Source of the DNA: Lunularia cruciata
Lineage: Eukaryota > Streptophyta > Marchantiopsida > Lunulariales > Lunulariaceae
DNA: 64,000 nucleotides
Assembly (NCBI GenBank): GCA_948567375.1
Contig: OX419758.1
Span: forward strand, 43,777,001-43,841,000
Direction: 5' to 3'
A program made the translations under genes and the position numbers. The notes beneath the pieces are model-generated. The model did not search any database. It saw only the letters and a program-made list of their open reading frames with translations, and had not been told where the DNA came from. Below are positions 20,831 through 33,626 of the stretch, piece after piece (the stretch's first letter is position 1; every line of letters starts with the position of its first letter).

Positions 20831-22559
20831 TCTACAGGGCAATTCGAGAACTGTTCGTATCCAATGACCTTGCCCAAACAGAGTAAAGGCTCTGAAGTGT
20901 TTGTCTAGATGTTTCTTCCATAATTCTTTCGTTTCGCAATTATCTGTCCTTGTTTCTCAATCTGAAACGTGGGCCCGTAATGGATACACTCGACTTCGTA
21001 CGCGGATTCCATGACTTGGTGAAAGCATGGTGACCCACTTACTACGGTACCACTGTGAATCGCCAAGCCAATCATGACTAACAAAGTTCTCCATCCCAGG
21101 CTTGGGGACTCCCAGAAGCCTCCATCCAGGGTCTTGTCCGGCCAGTTTGAAGATCCGATTTTTAATGGGCATTAAGAACTCATCTCGATTCATGCTGTAG
21201 GTGTCCCAGACAGTCCCACTTTGTTATCGTCTGATGTAACGGAACGTAGGTGAAGACGCGGCACATCAAGTTATTGTCCGACAAAAAGCGAGGTTTGTGA
21301 CTGAATTATTCTAATGTTAGTGTTATTCTCAGATACAGGTGGATTGACAAAGGCTCAGTCCTCTCTTCAGAGAAGTCAGCTGAGCAGTTAAAAAATAAGT
21401 GGGTCGCGGTCCCATTTCAGACTGCTAACGTGCACAACCTTCTCTCGACAGGCGAGAGACCAAAGGTTTCAGCAAGCCAGATGCTTCGACCAAATTGGCC
21501 AACGTATTGCGCTGAATACAACTGTCAAATTAGTTACTAGAGTGTCCCCTTCCCATCCCTGAAACAAGAATGACTAGGGTTGCTCGGATGATGAACTTTC
21601 TCGCCATCCGACAACTATCAACAAATGTGAGAACCGCAAGGACGAAGGCCGCTTGCCTTCAGGCTAATGATTCAATAACAAAAGATCTAAAAACTGGTTG
21701 TTCTCCTGGGTTCGCTTTGAACACCAGATGCGACAGTGGTCGTGAGAAACGAAGATGGCCCACACGTATCCTACAAAATGGGCCTCAGATCTGAAGCCCG
21801 ATAAATCAGCAGCCAAGCCTCGGAATAACATACAGATAAATACAAGATCTTAACACATGATCTAGCAAGGACAAACTCCAAAATAAGGTGGTTGCACAAC
21901 CACCTTAATTACTTCATGGAACCGTGCTCCCTAACAGCAAAGCTCAATGGTCGATAGCACAAGCAACCATTCGCATTGCCTTGTCCTTCCTGAGAGTAGT
22001 CAAAGACGAGCCATCAACAACTTCGATTCCTTGCATCAGGTGATCACGCCAAATCTCCATCTCCTGAACTGCGATTCTCTTACACCCCTATAATTTTACT
22101 CCGAAACTGTGTCCTGTCTAGGACATACTTTCACGGTGCATGAGACAACTTTCTTGGCGCAACACAACTCGCAATATCTTATCCTCGATTTGGCTTTCTT
22201 GGTCGTGACGAAATACTTCACCAGCTCGCATCACTGCTTGTGCTTGCCTTTTGGAGCGATCGTTGGGGAGTAAGTTCCAGCTCCTGCTCTCCACCACACA
22301 GGAGCCGGTGTGTTGGAAACTAATTTTTTCAGGCGGCCAGATATTAAGGCCTATATCACATGATGCAGTAGGTGCTCGGCCCAACTCTTACTTCAAATCC
22401 AGCAGCAATGGAGAGTCGAGAGGCTTCGAAGAGGTAACAAAAGGATCTTACATTAAAGTTGGAACTGTACAACCGTGCAGATTTGACTTGACCTCCCTGG
22501 AATAGGTCGGCAAAAGATATATCATACAGAAACGCTCTTGAGACGTCCCCAAAATAATC
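20831..22559. other. No recognisable gene
   Basis: Several 60-90-codon ORFs occur on both strands (for example 20957-21193 minus, rich in Trp/Gly), none with a domain I recognise. G+C is higher than in the transposon regions, so short exons or UTRs of host genes may be present. Confidence 0.4.
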
Positions 22560-23596
22560 TCACAACATTAAGGAGCAGTCTTTACTTATCACAACTTTTT
22601 CTGCGGGATCCAGGAGCATCTTGCAATAGACGCTCACCTGCAAAAGTAAAAGAAGGTCAAGGGAAAATAGTCATGTTTTGAACTTGAAGGCAACGAGCGA
22701 ATTCTATCAAAACGATCCGAGTTGTAAAAATGACTCATAAAAGGAAGGAACGAAATCGGAATCTTGTGGTACTGCTTCATATTCTACGTGGCCGACACAA
22801 TCTGGGTACACTAGTCCATTATTTGACCTCGCCAACTCTTCCAGCTGAAATTGGCTAAAAAAAAAAGTCATATTCACAAGCTTCGCAAGGTGTCAGCGAA
22901 CGTCAGTATGAGGGTTGTCGAGGAACGCTACCGGACTATAAGTCGACAAAAACATACCTCCACGTACGGTCTGAACATCAAGATTTGTACAGATCCGGAG
23001 AAAATTGTCGTCGTCTCTATGGGGACCTTGTTGTTTGCCAAATCCACGATAAGGTCAGAAACATGTTTCAGGAGTTTAGTACCCTTAAGGTCTAGGAGTG
23101 CAACTGCCAAAGCGTCACTTCTGGCGGGAATATGTCCTCCCTGTGACCGCACTTTTCCCAACTCGTCTCCCCGATAAGAGAAATGCACCACTACATTATC
23201 GTAATCGACACCGAAAAAGTTTTTGTTCGTGATCTTTAGTAGAAGTTCGAGACTCAAATCCAAAGTGACAGATGGTATAATTGACTTCTTCTCATCATTC
23301 GTATGGAAACTGATATCTTCCAGGGTTATTTTCCTTACATCCACATCTGGCTTGGTCGGCCATACGGCAAATCCAACCAACGAGATCAGCACGAGCGCTC
23401 CGATAATAACAGTCGACGCGGGCCCCAGCGTACAACATGAGTTGGGATGTCTCCGACGAATCTCAGGACCAGGATGAAGAAGAACATAGTGAGGATAAGT
23501 CAGATAATACGGGCCGCTCTGACCCGGAATTCCATCGACGTATCCTTCACCATTGGGTTTAGTCATCGCAGTTTGTTCAATACGTGTCTCTCCCAC
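22560..23596 (-). CDS. LEA_2 / NDR1-HIN1-like membrane-anchored protein, two exons
   Basis: Exon 1 is 23596-22958 (213 codons) and ends at a GTATGT donor. Exon 2 is 22637-22560, after a TTTTGCAG acceptor, in phase 0, adding 25 residues and a TGA; the total is 238 aa. A cytosolic Pro/Tyr/Gly-rich head is followed by one membrane span (60-79, STVIIGALVLISLVGFAVWP) and a LEA_2-type beta-sandwich: TLDLSLELLLKITNKNFFGV, then VVVHFSYRGDELG, GHIPARSD, VPIETTT. The second exon supplies the closing strand with the Cys-containing VSVYCKMLLDP and ISKDC. Such proteins sit at the plasma membrane or endomembranes and are linked to stress and pathogen responses; the specific role is not inferable. Confidence 0.8.
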
Positions 23597-24121
23597 AAAC
23601 CTACGCTACAGAGAAACAGAATACAGATCCAAAGAAGCACACAAAAGCGAAGCTTGATCGATCGATCGATTCTCAAATCCCTACTCAAAGCGTCCAGGCA
23701 TCTCCCCCTTTTCCAGAACAGCGGCGGAACTGCGGGCAATCTCTAGAAGCTCCCGAATGTTATGCAAGGACCGTTCAGCTGCGGCCAATTCAAAGATGTA
23801 GCGGACTTCCGCACTTTTCCTCTCTCTTGCGGCCAGCGACAGATTCAGCTTTTCCAGATTCAAAGCTCTCAAGATACACCGATACGCGGATCGAACTGCA
23901 GGCTTGTTCCGAGCTAAGTCCTCCGCTGTCGCCCAGACCAATCCAACTCCCATAGCCAGACTCTCTTCTCCCTCCTTCAGTCCCTCCCTTCGTTCCTTCC
24001 TTATCCCTAATCCCTAATTCCACACACAAACACAACTCCAGTGTCCTTCAGATTACGTTTAGCACCCACGAAGTCAACAAGTCTCCTCCTAATCTCAGAT
24101 TTCTCATATCGATACTCTTGG

Positions 24122-24231
24122 TGCCTAGCCCCATTTTACCTCTTTTGTCACTCCCTTGTCCGGCTTGGCTTGATGGGGTATTCCCATCCTTCTTGTCCTA
24201 AACCCTGGTCGCCTTTCTCTATAGTGAATGC
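24122..24231. repeat. Short hairpin-bearing element, copy 4
   Basis: 'cctagccccat', then 'ctcccttgtccggcttggc', 'ttgatggggtattcccatcc' and 'ggtcgcctttctctata' occur in the same order and spacing as at 10624-10720. It lies upstream of the LEA_2 gene, possibly in its promoter. Confidence 0.6.
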
Positions 24232-24239
24232 TTGAATCT

Positions 24240-26678
24240 GATCTATGACGGTGCCGGGGGCTCGTTGTTTGCCTTAAAAGCGATCTCCGCTGTCTGTCTG
24301 TCTTGCGTGAGTGATCCCACGAATCAGATCCAACGTTTTCTACGAAACTACTACAGCCGAATGTCATCTACTGCCGGAAAAGGGAGTGAGTGAGTGTCGC
24401 TGCATTCTCACCTAGTTTCAACTGTCTTTCCTTGTACCCACTGCTAACTTAACCAGGGTCTGTTTTGTCACCTCTGGTTCAATGTGGGTTAAGTGCAGTT
24501 TCGTTGTCTACCATAGTTTACACTTCATTCATGTGTCTACGATACTCCGAGTTGAGTTAACCAGCCTTAGTTTCAACTCTGCACACTGTAAGTATCACAT
24601 TCCGGTTCAAAACCTGGGTTAAGTACAGGGTCATCTACGGTTTATCCCATTGCCTACCATGGTTTAGACAACGATACAGCGACGAACTTGACCACATGGA
24701 CCTGTACAGTTTACAAACGATTTACTCTACAGTAGCAGTTGTTTACTGAAGCGTTAGCACTACTTTCTTCCCATTTCTCTTTCCGAACCTTTTCACATTT
24801 TTCTCCGATTTGGTTGGTATTTCCGATTTTGTAAGCCCGAGCAATCAGCGTGTCCTACACGGAGAGTTTGGAACTTTGGAATACGGCATCACATCTTCGG
24901 TCAAAGCCCAAAAGGATGAGTGACATTGACACTTATCTGATGGCGCAAAGACAAACAAATTCATTTTAGTGCAAACACACAGGCTGAAACACTTTCCCTC
25001 TGACCTGTTTAAAAGTTACAACCCAGATTTAGCCCTGAATCCAGATGCACCTTATCGGACATTCATCGCGCATTGTTTGTGGAAAAGGTTTTATATCGTC
25101 TCAGCCGCACTCTCAACTGCTTTGCTTTGCTCTCAATAGCTATGCTCTCACAGATCGTATTATTTCACATAATACTGGACACACCAGTGCGATGAATACT
25201 CTATAGACTTGCGACTGTAAAGTATTTGGATTAAAGCGAACGATGATAGTTTAGTGGTTTCCACCTATTCATTGTTAAATACAAGGATAAATAAATAAAT
25301 CACTAGCTATATGAGATCTGCAAATGATGAGTTCAAGAGCAAAGATGAAAGAAAATTATGGAACTTGAATCTGTTACAAGGAGATGCTTTTTTGGTTCCC
25401 ATCTTTAGCAAAGCTGAAACATATCTCAGTATTACGTGAAGTGGAAGAAACTAGTAACGTTTTACAAGTAGTTACGCAGGTGTGCACTCAAAACACGCTA
25501 CAGTGACAGCTTTGACGAGTCTTTCTGCAAAACGGATGTCACTCTGCTGTTAGTTGCGATAGCCCTCAACAAGTCATCATGTATCACATCTTTTATAAAC
25601 AGCGTTGTTGCTTCGTGCACCCGTCCGTTGTTGAATAAGGTTCCTGGCATACCTTCAACGAAAATAGTTCAATCCATACTGCAGTTGCTCTACTAATCTT
25701 ATGGTTCCGAATCGACAGAATCGAAAGAATCCTAGTTTGACCTCTATTTGGTCTCTTGCACTTCAAGGCCGGCACTGACCTGCATTGCATCTGACTGGTT
25801 CCCCTTCCATAAGACATGCAACTAAGAGAGTGACAGAGTTTTTCTCTCACACTCTCCGGTTGAAACCGATAACTTTAGCTTTCGAATCATCTTAAACAGA
25901 ACATCCTCCCGGTCTGAACAATTGGGTTTGAAGAGCTACAATTGAGAAATCACGAGTACAAAGGTCCTGATTCAGTCTAGGAATATACACTGTGCTGTAC
26001 ATCTCAGTCCACACGATCAGATATGATGCAATTTTAAGTTCGCTACGTAGGCAAATTCACACTTGGAACTTATAGACGTTTCAAATGCACACATACTCGA
26101 AGAATGCTCTCTGGTTTATATCTACAGTGGCAATATGGAAGAGATTTACACATATCACAAGACAACGATGACAGAAGTCCACCCACCTTGCGCCCACTAA
26201 ACAGCAATTGTAGCCTAATGTAGATGAATATAAAATCAGAAATGAACCTAGAACCTAAGTAATGTTTCCTTTCAGAGAAATCTGCCCTAAAAATCATGCC
26301 TGTGCTTTCTGTCCTAGGTATTGAGATTGGACATGGGCACGCATATGCAGCACCAGCTTGCTTGTATCCATGTCAAAGATGTAGGGCACTAAATTTGCCA
26401 CAGTAGTCCAGAGGTCCGGTGACGCTTTACTAGGTTGTTTTAAACTGAAGCCAGTGAAGATGGCCGTGAATTGAAGGGTAACAAACGTTTGTGGTTTGTA
26501 CCCCAAGAATGGTAACCTCCATCCATGCAGCAATCCATGATACATAATGAAGAAACACAACGGTACGTCTTTTGTCCTTGTTGAAAGTCAGCCAGCAACT
26601 GACAATAGCACATACTGTAAAGGATGAGGTCGTATCCGTCCCTGGTGTAGTAAGTTCATGCAGTCAGCCTCGAACAGC
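24240..26678. other. Intergenic DNA, no recognisable gene
   Basis: ORFs are short and overlapping. 26294-26560 on the minus strand sits just downstream of the channel gene and has no domain match; it may be 3' UTR. I see no repeats beyond weak 'gggttaag/taaccagg' similarity near 24440-24620. Confidence 0.4.
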
Positions 26679-28499
26679 CTACTTAGGCCCCTCGCCGGGA
26701 CATCTCTTCTTTGGAAAGGTATCACATCCCTTACCTGCCGGTTTGGTGGGGTGATGAATCTCCGCATGAGCTAGCGTTAGGCCATCCGCACTCTTCTTGA
26801 TTGTACTGCATATATTGTCCAGAGGAAAAATTTGGAAAGGTTCTTCAATGAGAACTCCCACCTGCAACTACATCGGACTTTGCTGAGAAATCCTCGCAAC
26901 AAATTTTGGACGATTGAACAATAGATATATACTCTTGATCTCATGTACAAAAGTTCTCTCAGATGATTGGTTTATGGTCACCGCAACTAACTTACTGATA
27001 ATTATAAGTCCCAATCTAGCAGAGATTGCACGCAAAAATCGATCAAAAGGACGTGGGGTTACCTCTTCAATGCAGAACAAGGCACCTGCGCTTAGAAATG
27101 TGGCAGGAACTGCGATCCACTGACATTGATCCCACAAAGCTAAAGGAAGGCAAATGTGCCACAACACGAGAAATCTGGAGGTCAGTCTAGTGTACGATAG
27201 AGGAATTGGAGTCTTAAATATGCGCTCACAGGCTCCCAAATTGTCGTAAAACTGAGTCATATTCTCATCCTGCCAACAGACATCAAAGTAGCCTGTTGGT
27301 ACCTTGCCAGCACCGTAAATGAGAGCAAGCAGGAACAAACTCATTATAAGCAGACACCAAAGTAACTCACCATTCGGGCCAGCTGCATGTCTGATAAAGT
27401 GCAGGTGGGAATGATCTCCGACATGACTTGCAAAACATAGTTGGGTCTGTGAGAAGCACTTAATATACCATCCAACTCCTCTCTCTCAACCAGGCAGTGT
27501 AAGTCGTCTCTTAAGTCTCCATCTTTCACCAAGTGGTGTTTCATGCAGAAATTGAAGGCAACCTGGGTTCCATTGTGGGTTCCATTAAATAATAATATTT
27601 TAATTTATTTGACATTTGCATATCCAAGAGCTAAAAGAGTCACACGACACTAGATTGGTCTCGCTTTTGTAACTAAAACCGTGCCTTTTAAGCATAAGGA
27701 CATAGAGGCATCTACATTGGATCCTCTATTCAGGGTTGTCCAAGCAAACGACTGGATGATCGTTGAGATGGCTCTTACTTACACAAAGACGTAAAAGCTT
27801 CTTGACCTTTTCTGCATCTGCAGGGTGCCGTATGTAAGTCAAAGCCTGCCGGGTGATATCCCTCGTTCTATTCACATTGGAACCCCAGGCCCTTCTAGCC
27901 TCATCAAACCTGGCGTAAGATGCATTTGTTCGAAACACAAGAAGCAGCGCCAAAGCAGGGGCTATCAGCTGAAACGGAGTTGGTGAGACATGTAGCAGTG
28001 GAAGAAACGAAGGTAGCCAATGACCCAGTATTGCCTCATTGTAGGAAGAGAGGGCGATTGATACAGCCGTCAGCCCAAAAACAGGTGGCCATAAAGCCAA
28101 TATCACTCTTGAAGAACTCATCGACAGAATGTGGCGACTATGTCTCAAACTGCTGCGGTGCCGAGTCCAATCCTTGTGATCGTAAACCGTCCTTCGGTAC
28201 AGAACCACCTCGTCCTTGTGGTTTTCGACATCAAAAGGCATCTCGGGTCCATTGCAACGTATTTTGAGACTCAAAGGGACTCTATTACGTGTTCCCTGCC
28301 CTGGTACAGTTCCCTGACATGGTCGAAATTCAAACCTTAACCTTCTCCTTTCTTTACGTACACTCAGCTCCTGAGGACATGCGACTCGCATGAATTGACT
28401 ACTTTTATCTTCGAAGAGGGAAACTGAAGAAGACAAATAGGAAGGCAGTATCCTGGGAATTACCGAGAGAGGTCCCATAGTTAAGGAGATCAACCTCAC
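26679..28499 (-). CDS. VCCN1: Bestrophin-like thylakoid anion channel (VCCN1 family), four exons
   Basis: Four phase-0 exons, each bounded by GT/AG: 28499-27783, 27562-27371, 27269-27063 and 26861-26679, giving 432 aa. Exon 1 has a Ser/Arg-rich plastid transit region, then HKDWTRHRSS and the bestrophin-type core FQLIAPALALLLVFRTNASY, then ARFDEARRAWG. Exon 3 carries PIPLSYTRLTSRFLVLWH, WDQCQWIAVPATF and ALFCIEE. Exon 4 opens VGVLIEEPFQIFPLD. This matches plant voltage-dependent chloride channels, which move Cl- across thylakoids and tune the proton motive force during light changes. Exon 4 could instead be spliced at GTAAGG after Pro-Ala-Gly, giving a different tail. The start chosen is the only Met ahead of a transit-like region in this exon. 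Confidence 0.85.
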
Positions 28500-30457
28500 A
28501 GTGGCCTAAAATCCAATCCAAATTGAAAACTTTCAATGTGGCTTCCCAATTTGCAGTCCACACACCATCCCAATTCAATTTCGTTGAATATAACCAGAAA
28601 ACTGAAAAGAATTCAACTTTTTGGAGAAAACCGCTCTAACCATGATATACTCCATAAATGCAATTCACCACATCTCTTCACCTCTGTCAGGATGCTTAAC
28701 AGCAGAACCCTAAGGCAGGTTTGTTGTCATTTGATCCACTTCAAACAATTGCCTGGACTTTTGTAATCCCAAAAGTTCCATACCAACGACGGAAGAAAAC
28801 GCAGAAGAAGAAACAACACACTTGGCGCTTGCAAGCTCATAACATCTCCTCCAGAATTTCCCATGGTGGTCACTGCTGCACTGCATCCACGCTCCACTAA
28901 CTACCTATCCCGAACCACCAATATCCTACATTGCCAACACCCAATCTTCTCACCTCCGGAATTTCAAAATATTTCTTCTTCTGATCTACCCCGTTCCACC
29001 CACAAACATCACTACTACATCTCAACTTCCTGCCAAAACTCCTGTACAGTGGTATAAAACGTCTGTCGCTCCTTGGTTTGTGTGTTGGTTTCTCCAGGAG
29101 CAACTGTTTTGCTTTCCATTTAGAGAGGTGAGCAGTGTCACAGTCGATGTATGTCTCGGATAAGGGACTGGGACAAAGCAACGGTTTTCCTCCATGGGAC
29201 AGGGAATAGATCAGATTCTCCATATAGCTTCTTTACCTGCTTCTGGCAACTCCGGAACGCATCTTCACTGCCCGTTATAGCTATCCCTTTGGTCGTCCCG
29301 GGAAAGTCGCCCGACAACCACCAGAATGAGCCGCGAGCTTGCGACCGTCGTGTCCAAGGAAGGTCATTTTCGCGACCATTGCAACAATTCGCGACAGTCG
29401 CGGAGGGGGAAGCTCAAGAAAGCGACCGTCACGGTTGATTTATTGCTCTCGATCCTGGGGGACGTGGTTGCCCGGAATGGTCGTGGTGTATCAGTCTTAC
29501 GGACTAAATCAATTCTTCGATGCCTGCTTCAATGGCTGCCGCAGCGACCTGGTAATACCCCTATCCCCGCTAAAACTGGACTGTCATTTTTTCTTCTTGT
29601 ACTAGACATTTTGTAGATGAATTTCTGATCTTTGAAGGCTCCGCTGAAAAGCTTGTGAATTCTTCAAATATGAATATCGCGGTTAGGCACATTCTGGAGG
29701 AAGTGGCCCTGTTGAGATTGGCGATTATCTATGGTAGACTTTTTGAAAATTTGTGTGACATAATAGTTAGTTGACAAGGAATGTATACTACACGTTTTGA
29801 GACTGCGAGTCCAGTCGAGAGCAGCAACAGGGGATCTTTGCAGCCATTCTTTGAAAACAAGTTGAAGAGAGGCGAAATTTTGCTTTAGGTTACGTTGAAG
29901 GTGCTCCTGCGCAACGCTGCAGTTTCTCTCAGACCTGCGTAAAGTATCCAGCAAACATTTTGTTCCGTGCTCACATAAGATTCAATATGTGAATTATCGA
30001 GCTATGTGATGTTCCATTTCCAGTTCCATTTGTTGTTTCCAAATGTGAACTTGCCGCCTTGCTATTTCTGCATGGCTTGACTGAATCATTATGAGACCTG
30101 GTTTGTAGGACGATCTAGAAAAAGGCTTTCATCATATTTGTTTGCTTGCATTTATTTAAACTAGAATGTGTGAAGTCTGTCATGTTCTTCCACATAGCCA
30201 TATAGCTTATCAAGTACATATTTGTCCAGCTAAGTGTTTCTATTTCTCGAACTTTGCTTCTAAGTAGACTTAAAATCAGAACTTTTAGTTTGGAGAAGTC
30301 TTCACTACAAATTTCTCCAGTCGCTCGCTGTCAAGCGTTTTGACGTTTAATTTGAAATACTTCAGTAGCACTGTGCAGCTCTTGGCTTCTGATGCATTAT
30401 TTCACTTGCAGGAGAAAATATGCAGCCATTGTGGCCCTCGTTTCATGATCTACGGCC
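28500..30457. other. Divergent intergenic region between channel and hydrolase genes
   Basis: It holds the presumed promoters and leaders of the channel (-) and hydrolase (+) genes. ORFs near 29151-29616 are G+C-richer, with repeated 'cgaccgtcgtgtc', 'gcgacagtcgcgg' and 'gcgaccgtcacgg' motifs, but have no domain. Confidence 0.4.
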
Positions 30458-33400
30458 TTGTCATGTATTCGGATCGTTTGTTTTCAGCCATTAAGAAACC
30501 ATGTATTCGAAACTTTGCTTCAGCCATGGTTGTTAATAACGGTGCTGGACCTGATTTTCTCTTCCAAAATCAGCTTTTCAGGTGTGTTTGCAAAGCCCAG
30601 TTTGGCAACCTGCAGCTCCACAGGCAGATGCAATGCGGAACGTTTGCATCCAACCTGCACAATCATTTCGAAGAGATGCAACTCTCTTCAGACATTTCTC
30701 AACTCCAGGAGAGCTACAACGATGAGGTCACCTGTGCGTTTGCAATGGCGAGCTTCAGCAGCACTTGACACGGAAAAAAAAGTCTTTCCGCCCTTTTTAC
30801 CACCAGAAGTTCACTTTCTGGAGGAACCAGCGGCTCGGGACATGGCTTACAGAATGCAACAAGTACCTGTTAGAGTAGGTCTTTTAACTACTGAAGACCT
30901 TAACAAATAGACTTCCTTACATGTCTCTTGATGTCGAGGCCTAAAGATGGGTTGAGGCTCTACTCTTTCGTGAAGGATGCTCTGCGGTGCCTGATGATGT
31001 GGATTAGACGGGTTTGACTTGAATTTCTGATACTGTGCAGTGATTCTTGACAGACAAGTCTTTCCCAGCAGCCGATCTTGACCAACAGCGTATTACCTGA
31101 AGTACAGCGATCTGAAAAGACACCACTTCTCCTACTTCATGGGTTTGACAGGTAAGAGCTAATGAGCTGCTAGTAGAATAGACCATTCAAATAGAAATAC
31201 CTTTGGTAAATAATTGCTTCAATGAATATTACCGGGCGAGCATTACCAGGTTTCGCAGGGATTCAATCTGATATTACTCGTCTGTATCAGTTCACTTCTG
31301 GAATGGCGGCGCCTATTCCCCTTACTGGAAGCCGCTGGTGCCGACCCTTATGCCGTCGACATCCTTGGTTGGGGATTTAACAAAACAGGTTAGTCGGACA
31401 CCGAGGATTTTCGGACTTCCTCCAAATATAGATTGAAAGTAGTAAACAAACATTCTTCTGACTGATCTTTGATCATTGCAGAGGGAGTAACATCTTTTGG
31501 CGTCGCTGCTAAACGTGAGCACCTTTACGAGGTAGTTGTTTACTGCTTCGAACAATCTTTCGTTGCATGTTCCTATGTAAAGTTCATTGCAGTGAAATTT
31601 TTCCATGAAATGCTGCAAAATTTGTGCATCGTATAAACAATCTGGATCTAAAATGAAGGAAAAGCTTGGATTTTGTAGTTCTGGAAAACCTACATTAAGA
31701 AACCGATCGTTCTGGTTGGCGCGAGCCTTGGTGGTTCAATTGCGATTGATTTTGCTGTTGAACATCCCGATGCGGTAAGTGGTTTATTCACATGTTCAAG
31801 AGGGTTTGTTTAATTTGTCCGTAGTTCATCAATATTGAAAGCTTCTAGTCAAGGAATTCAGTCATCTATGCGGCTTATGTCATCAGCGATGCACATTGGA
31901 ATGTCCCTCGTGATATGCTCGTAACCATGTTTTTGATGATATGAATCAAAAATTGTGCTGCTCAATTTGTAAAAACTTTGAAGCTTTGTACCCGAGACTT
32001 GAGCTTGTTGACCTCCGTCATTTCCAATCGTGCTGAGATATTTTCGATCGGGATTTTATCTTTATAATAGGTTGCCAAGCTTATACTGGTTGATGCTCAA
32101 GGCTTCGAGGAAGGCGTTGGCAATATGGCAACGGTGCCCAAATATCTTGCTTATGCTGGGGTAAGTTTTATCTGCACATGCCAATAGTCCAGAACTGTGC
32201 TTATACTTAACCAAAGAAGTTCTGCAGTGAACCAGAAAATACTAGTTTTACCCATCGGGTCCTGTTGGAACATATTCTGATCTGTGTATGGAACCCCGTA
32301 ACACAACATCCTTCCTGAATGTGCACCAACTATGTAGCAAAGTGAGCCAAATTCTTATCAGCTATCAATTAACTCTGTTTCTATCGCATTGTCTTACCAA
32401 AGCTGCCTCGTGTGTTGAATTAGATTTCACTTCTGAAAAGCGTGCCACTTCGATCTTATGCCTTCTATCTAGCCTTCTCCAAAACCACCATGGCCGCTAT
32501 TATGGATGGCACGCGGGTGATTATGCTTTACCCTATATTTCCCACTCTATGTGTTAGGAGTAAGGCGTAGCTTGCTTTGGAGTAACACTCTTCCTACTGT
32601 AATCTATTCGTGTGACATGTTCATGCAGTTGGATTCACTTCTGGCATGTAATTTGCAGTAATGTGAGAATGATTTGATGTATCAGGTTGGAAGGTTGCAC
32701 TGTCTGGTGCCTGGTTGGGCCGATGCATCTGTAGATTTTATGCTCAGTGGAGGCTACAATGTGGCCTCAAAAATACCGGAGGTGATTATCTACCAGGTTT
32801 TTGATGGGGAGAAAGACCCCTTGTTACATTCATGCAATGTCTGCTACCCTCTTTTCTCTAGTCTACATGACCTTAGAAAGGCTCGAGCAAAAGGGTCCCT
32901 TGTGTACACGGGCCTGCAGTAATATCATGTGTAACCAAGAATTCGATCCACCAACTTTGCATGAATCAACCGAGAAACAAGGCCACATCATCCATCTCTC
33001 TTTAAAAGTTGGCATCAGTATAGGATTGAATCACGGGATTGGAAGAAGGCATGTCTTGCTGGTCCGCTTGGCCATTGTGGCAACTCTAAAGTAAATGGTG
33101 TACAGGTGCAACAAGAAACTCTTGTAATATGGGGAGAGCAGGACAAAATACTGCCTAGGGAGTATGCTGAGGTGAGATAACACCCTTGCCAAATTACTAG
33201 TGTCACATTGAGGATCGTCGTTCTCCAAACAGCACTTCTATTAACTTTCAATACTGCAAGTTCTCGTTGCAGAACTGAGCTCTAGCGGTTCAACCAGGTT
33301 TGGGCTGCGATATCTTTGAGTACTTCGTTCTACATACTCAAAGTACAGTCGTTCTATATCTCAATAACGTCAGATGTTCGTAACACCCACTGTCCGTGTT

Positions 33401-33626
33401 CTTTCTGGTTGGCATTAGGTATTGCACAAGACAGATCTCAACCTACGGTCACCTTCTGTCTTCATCAAAATTTCAGAATACTGACGCCGTGCATATTGAC
33501 ACGTCTATGCAGAGGTTCCAGAAGGAGCTCCAACGTTCGCAACTAGAATTAATCAATAATGCTGGGCATATACCTCACGTTGAACAACCATCCGTTGTTG
33601 CAGATCTGATCTTAAAATTCATTTGA
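30458..33626 (+). CDS. Alpha/beta hydrolase, chloroplast-type, multi-exon
   Basis: Exons on the plus strand with consistent phase: 30458-30874, 31054-31151, 31291-31388, 31482-31531, 31679-31774, 32071-32160, one exon not resolved between 32161 and 32685, then ~32686-32781, 33106-33171 and 33513-33626. Motifs: the oxyanion segment LLLLHGFDSS, AVDILGWGF, the nucleophile elbow GASLGG, the acid Asp in IWGEQDKILP, and the catalytic His in NAGHIPHVEQP. RLHCLVPGWADASVDFMLSGGYNV marks the plant family that contains plastid-predicted Arabidopsis hydrolases of unknown substrate. The first exon supplies a ~100-aa transit-like region before FLPPEVHFLEEPAAR. Substrate is unknown. The start codon and the missing exon (~30 residues) are the weak points. 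Confidence 0.8.
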
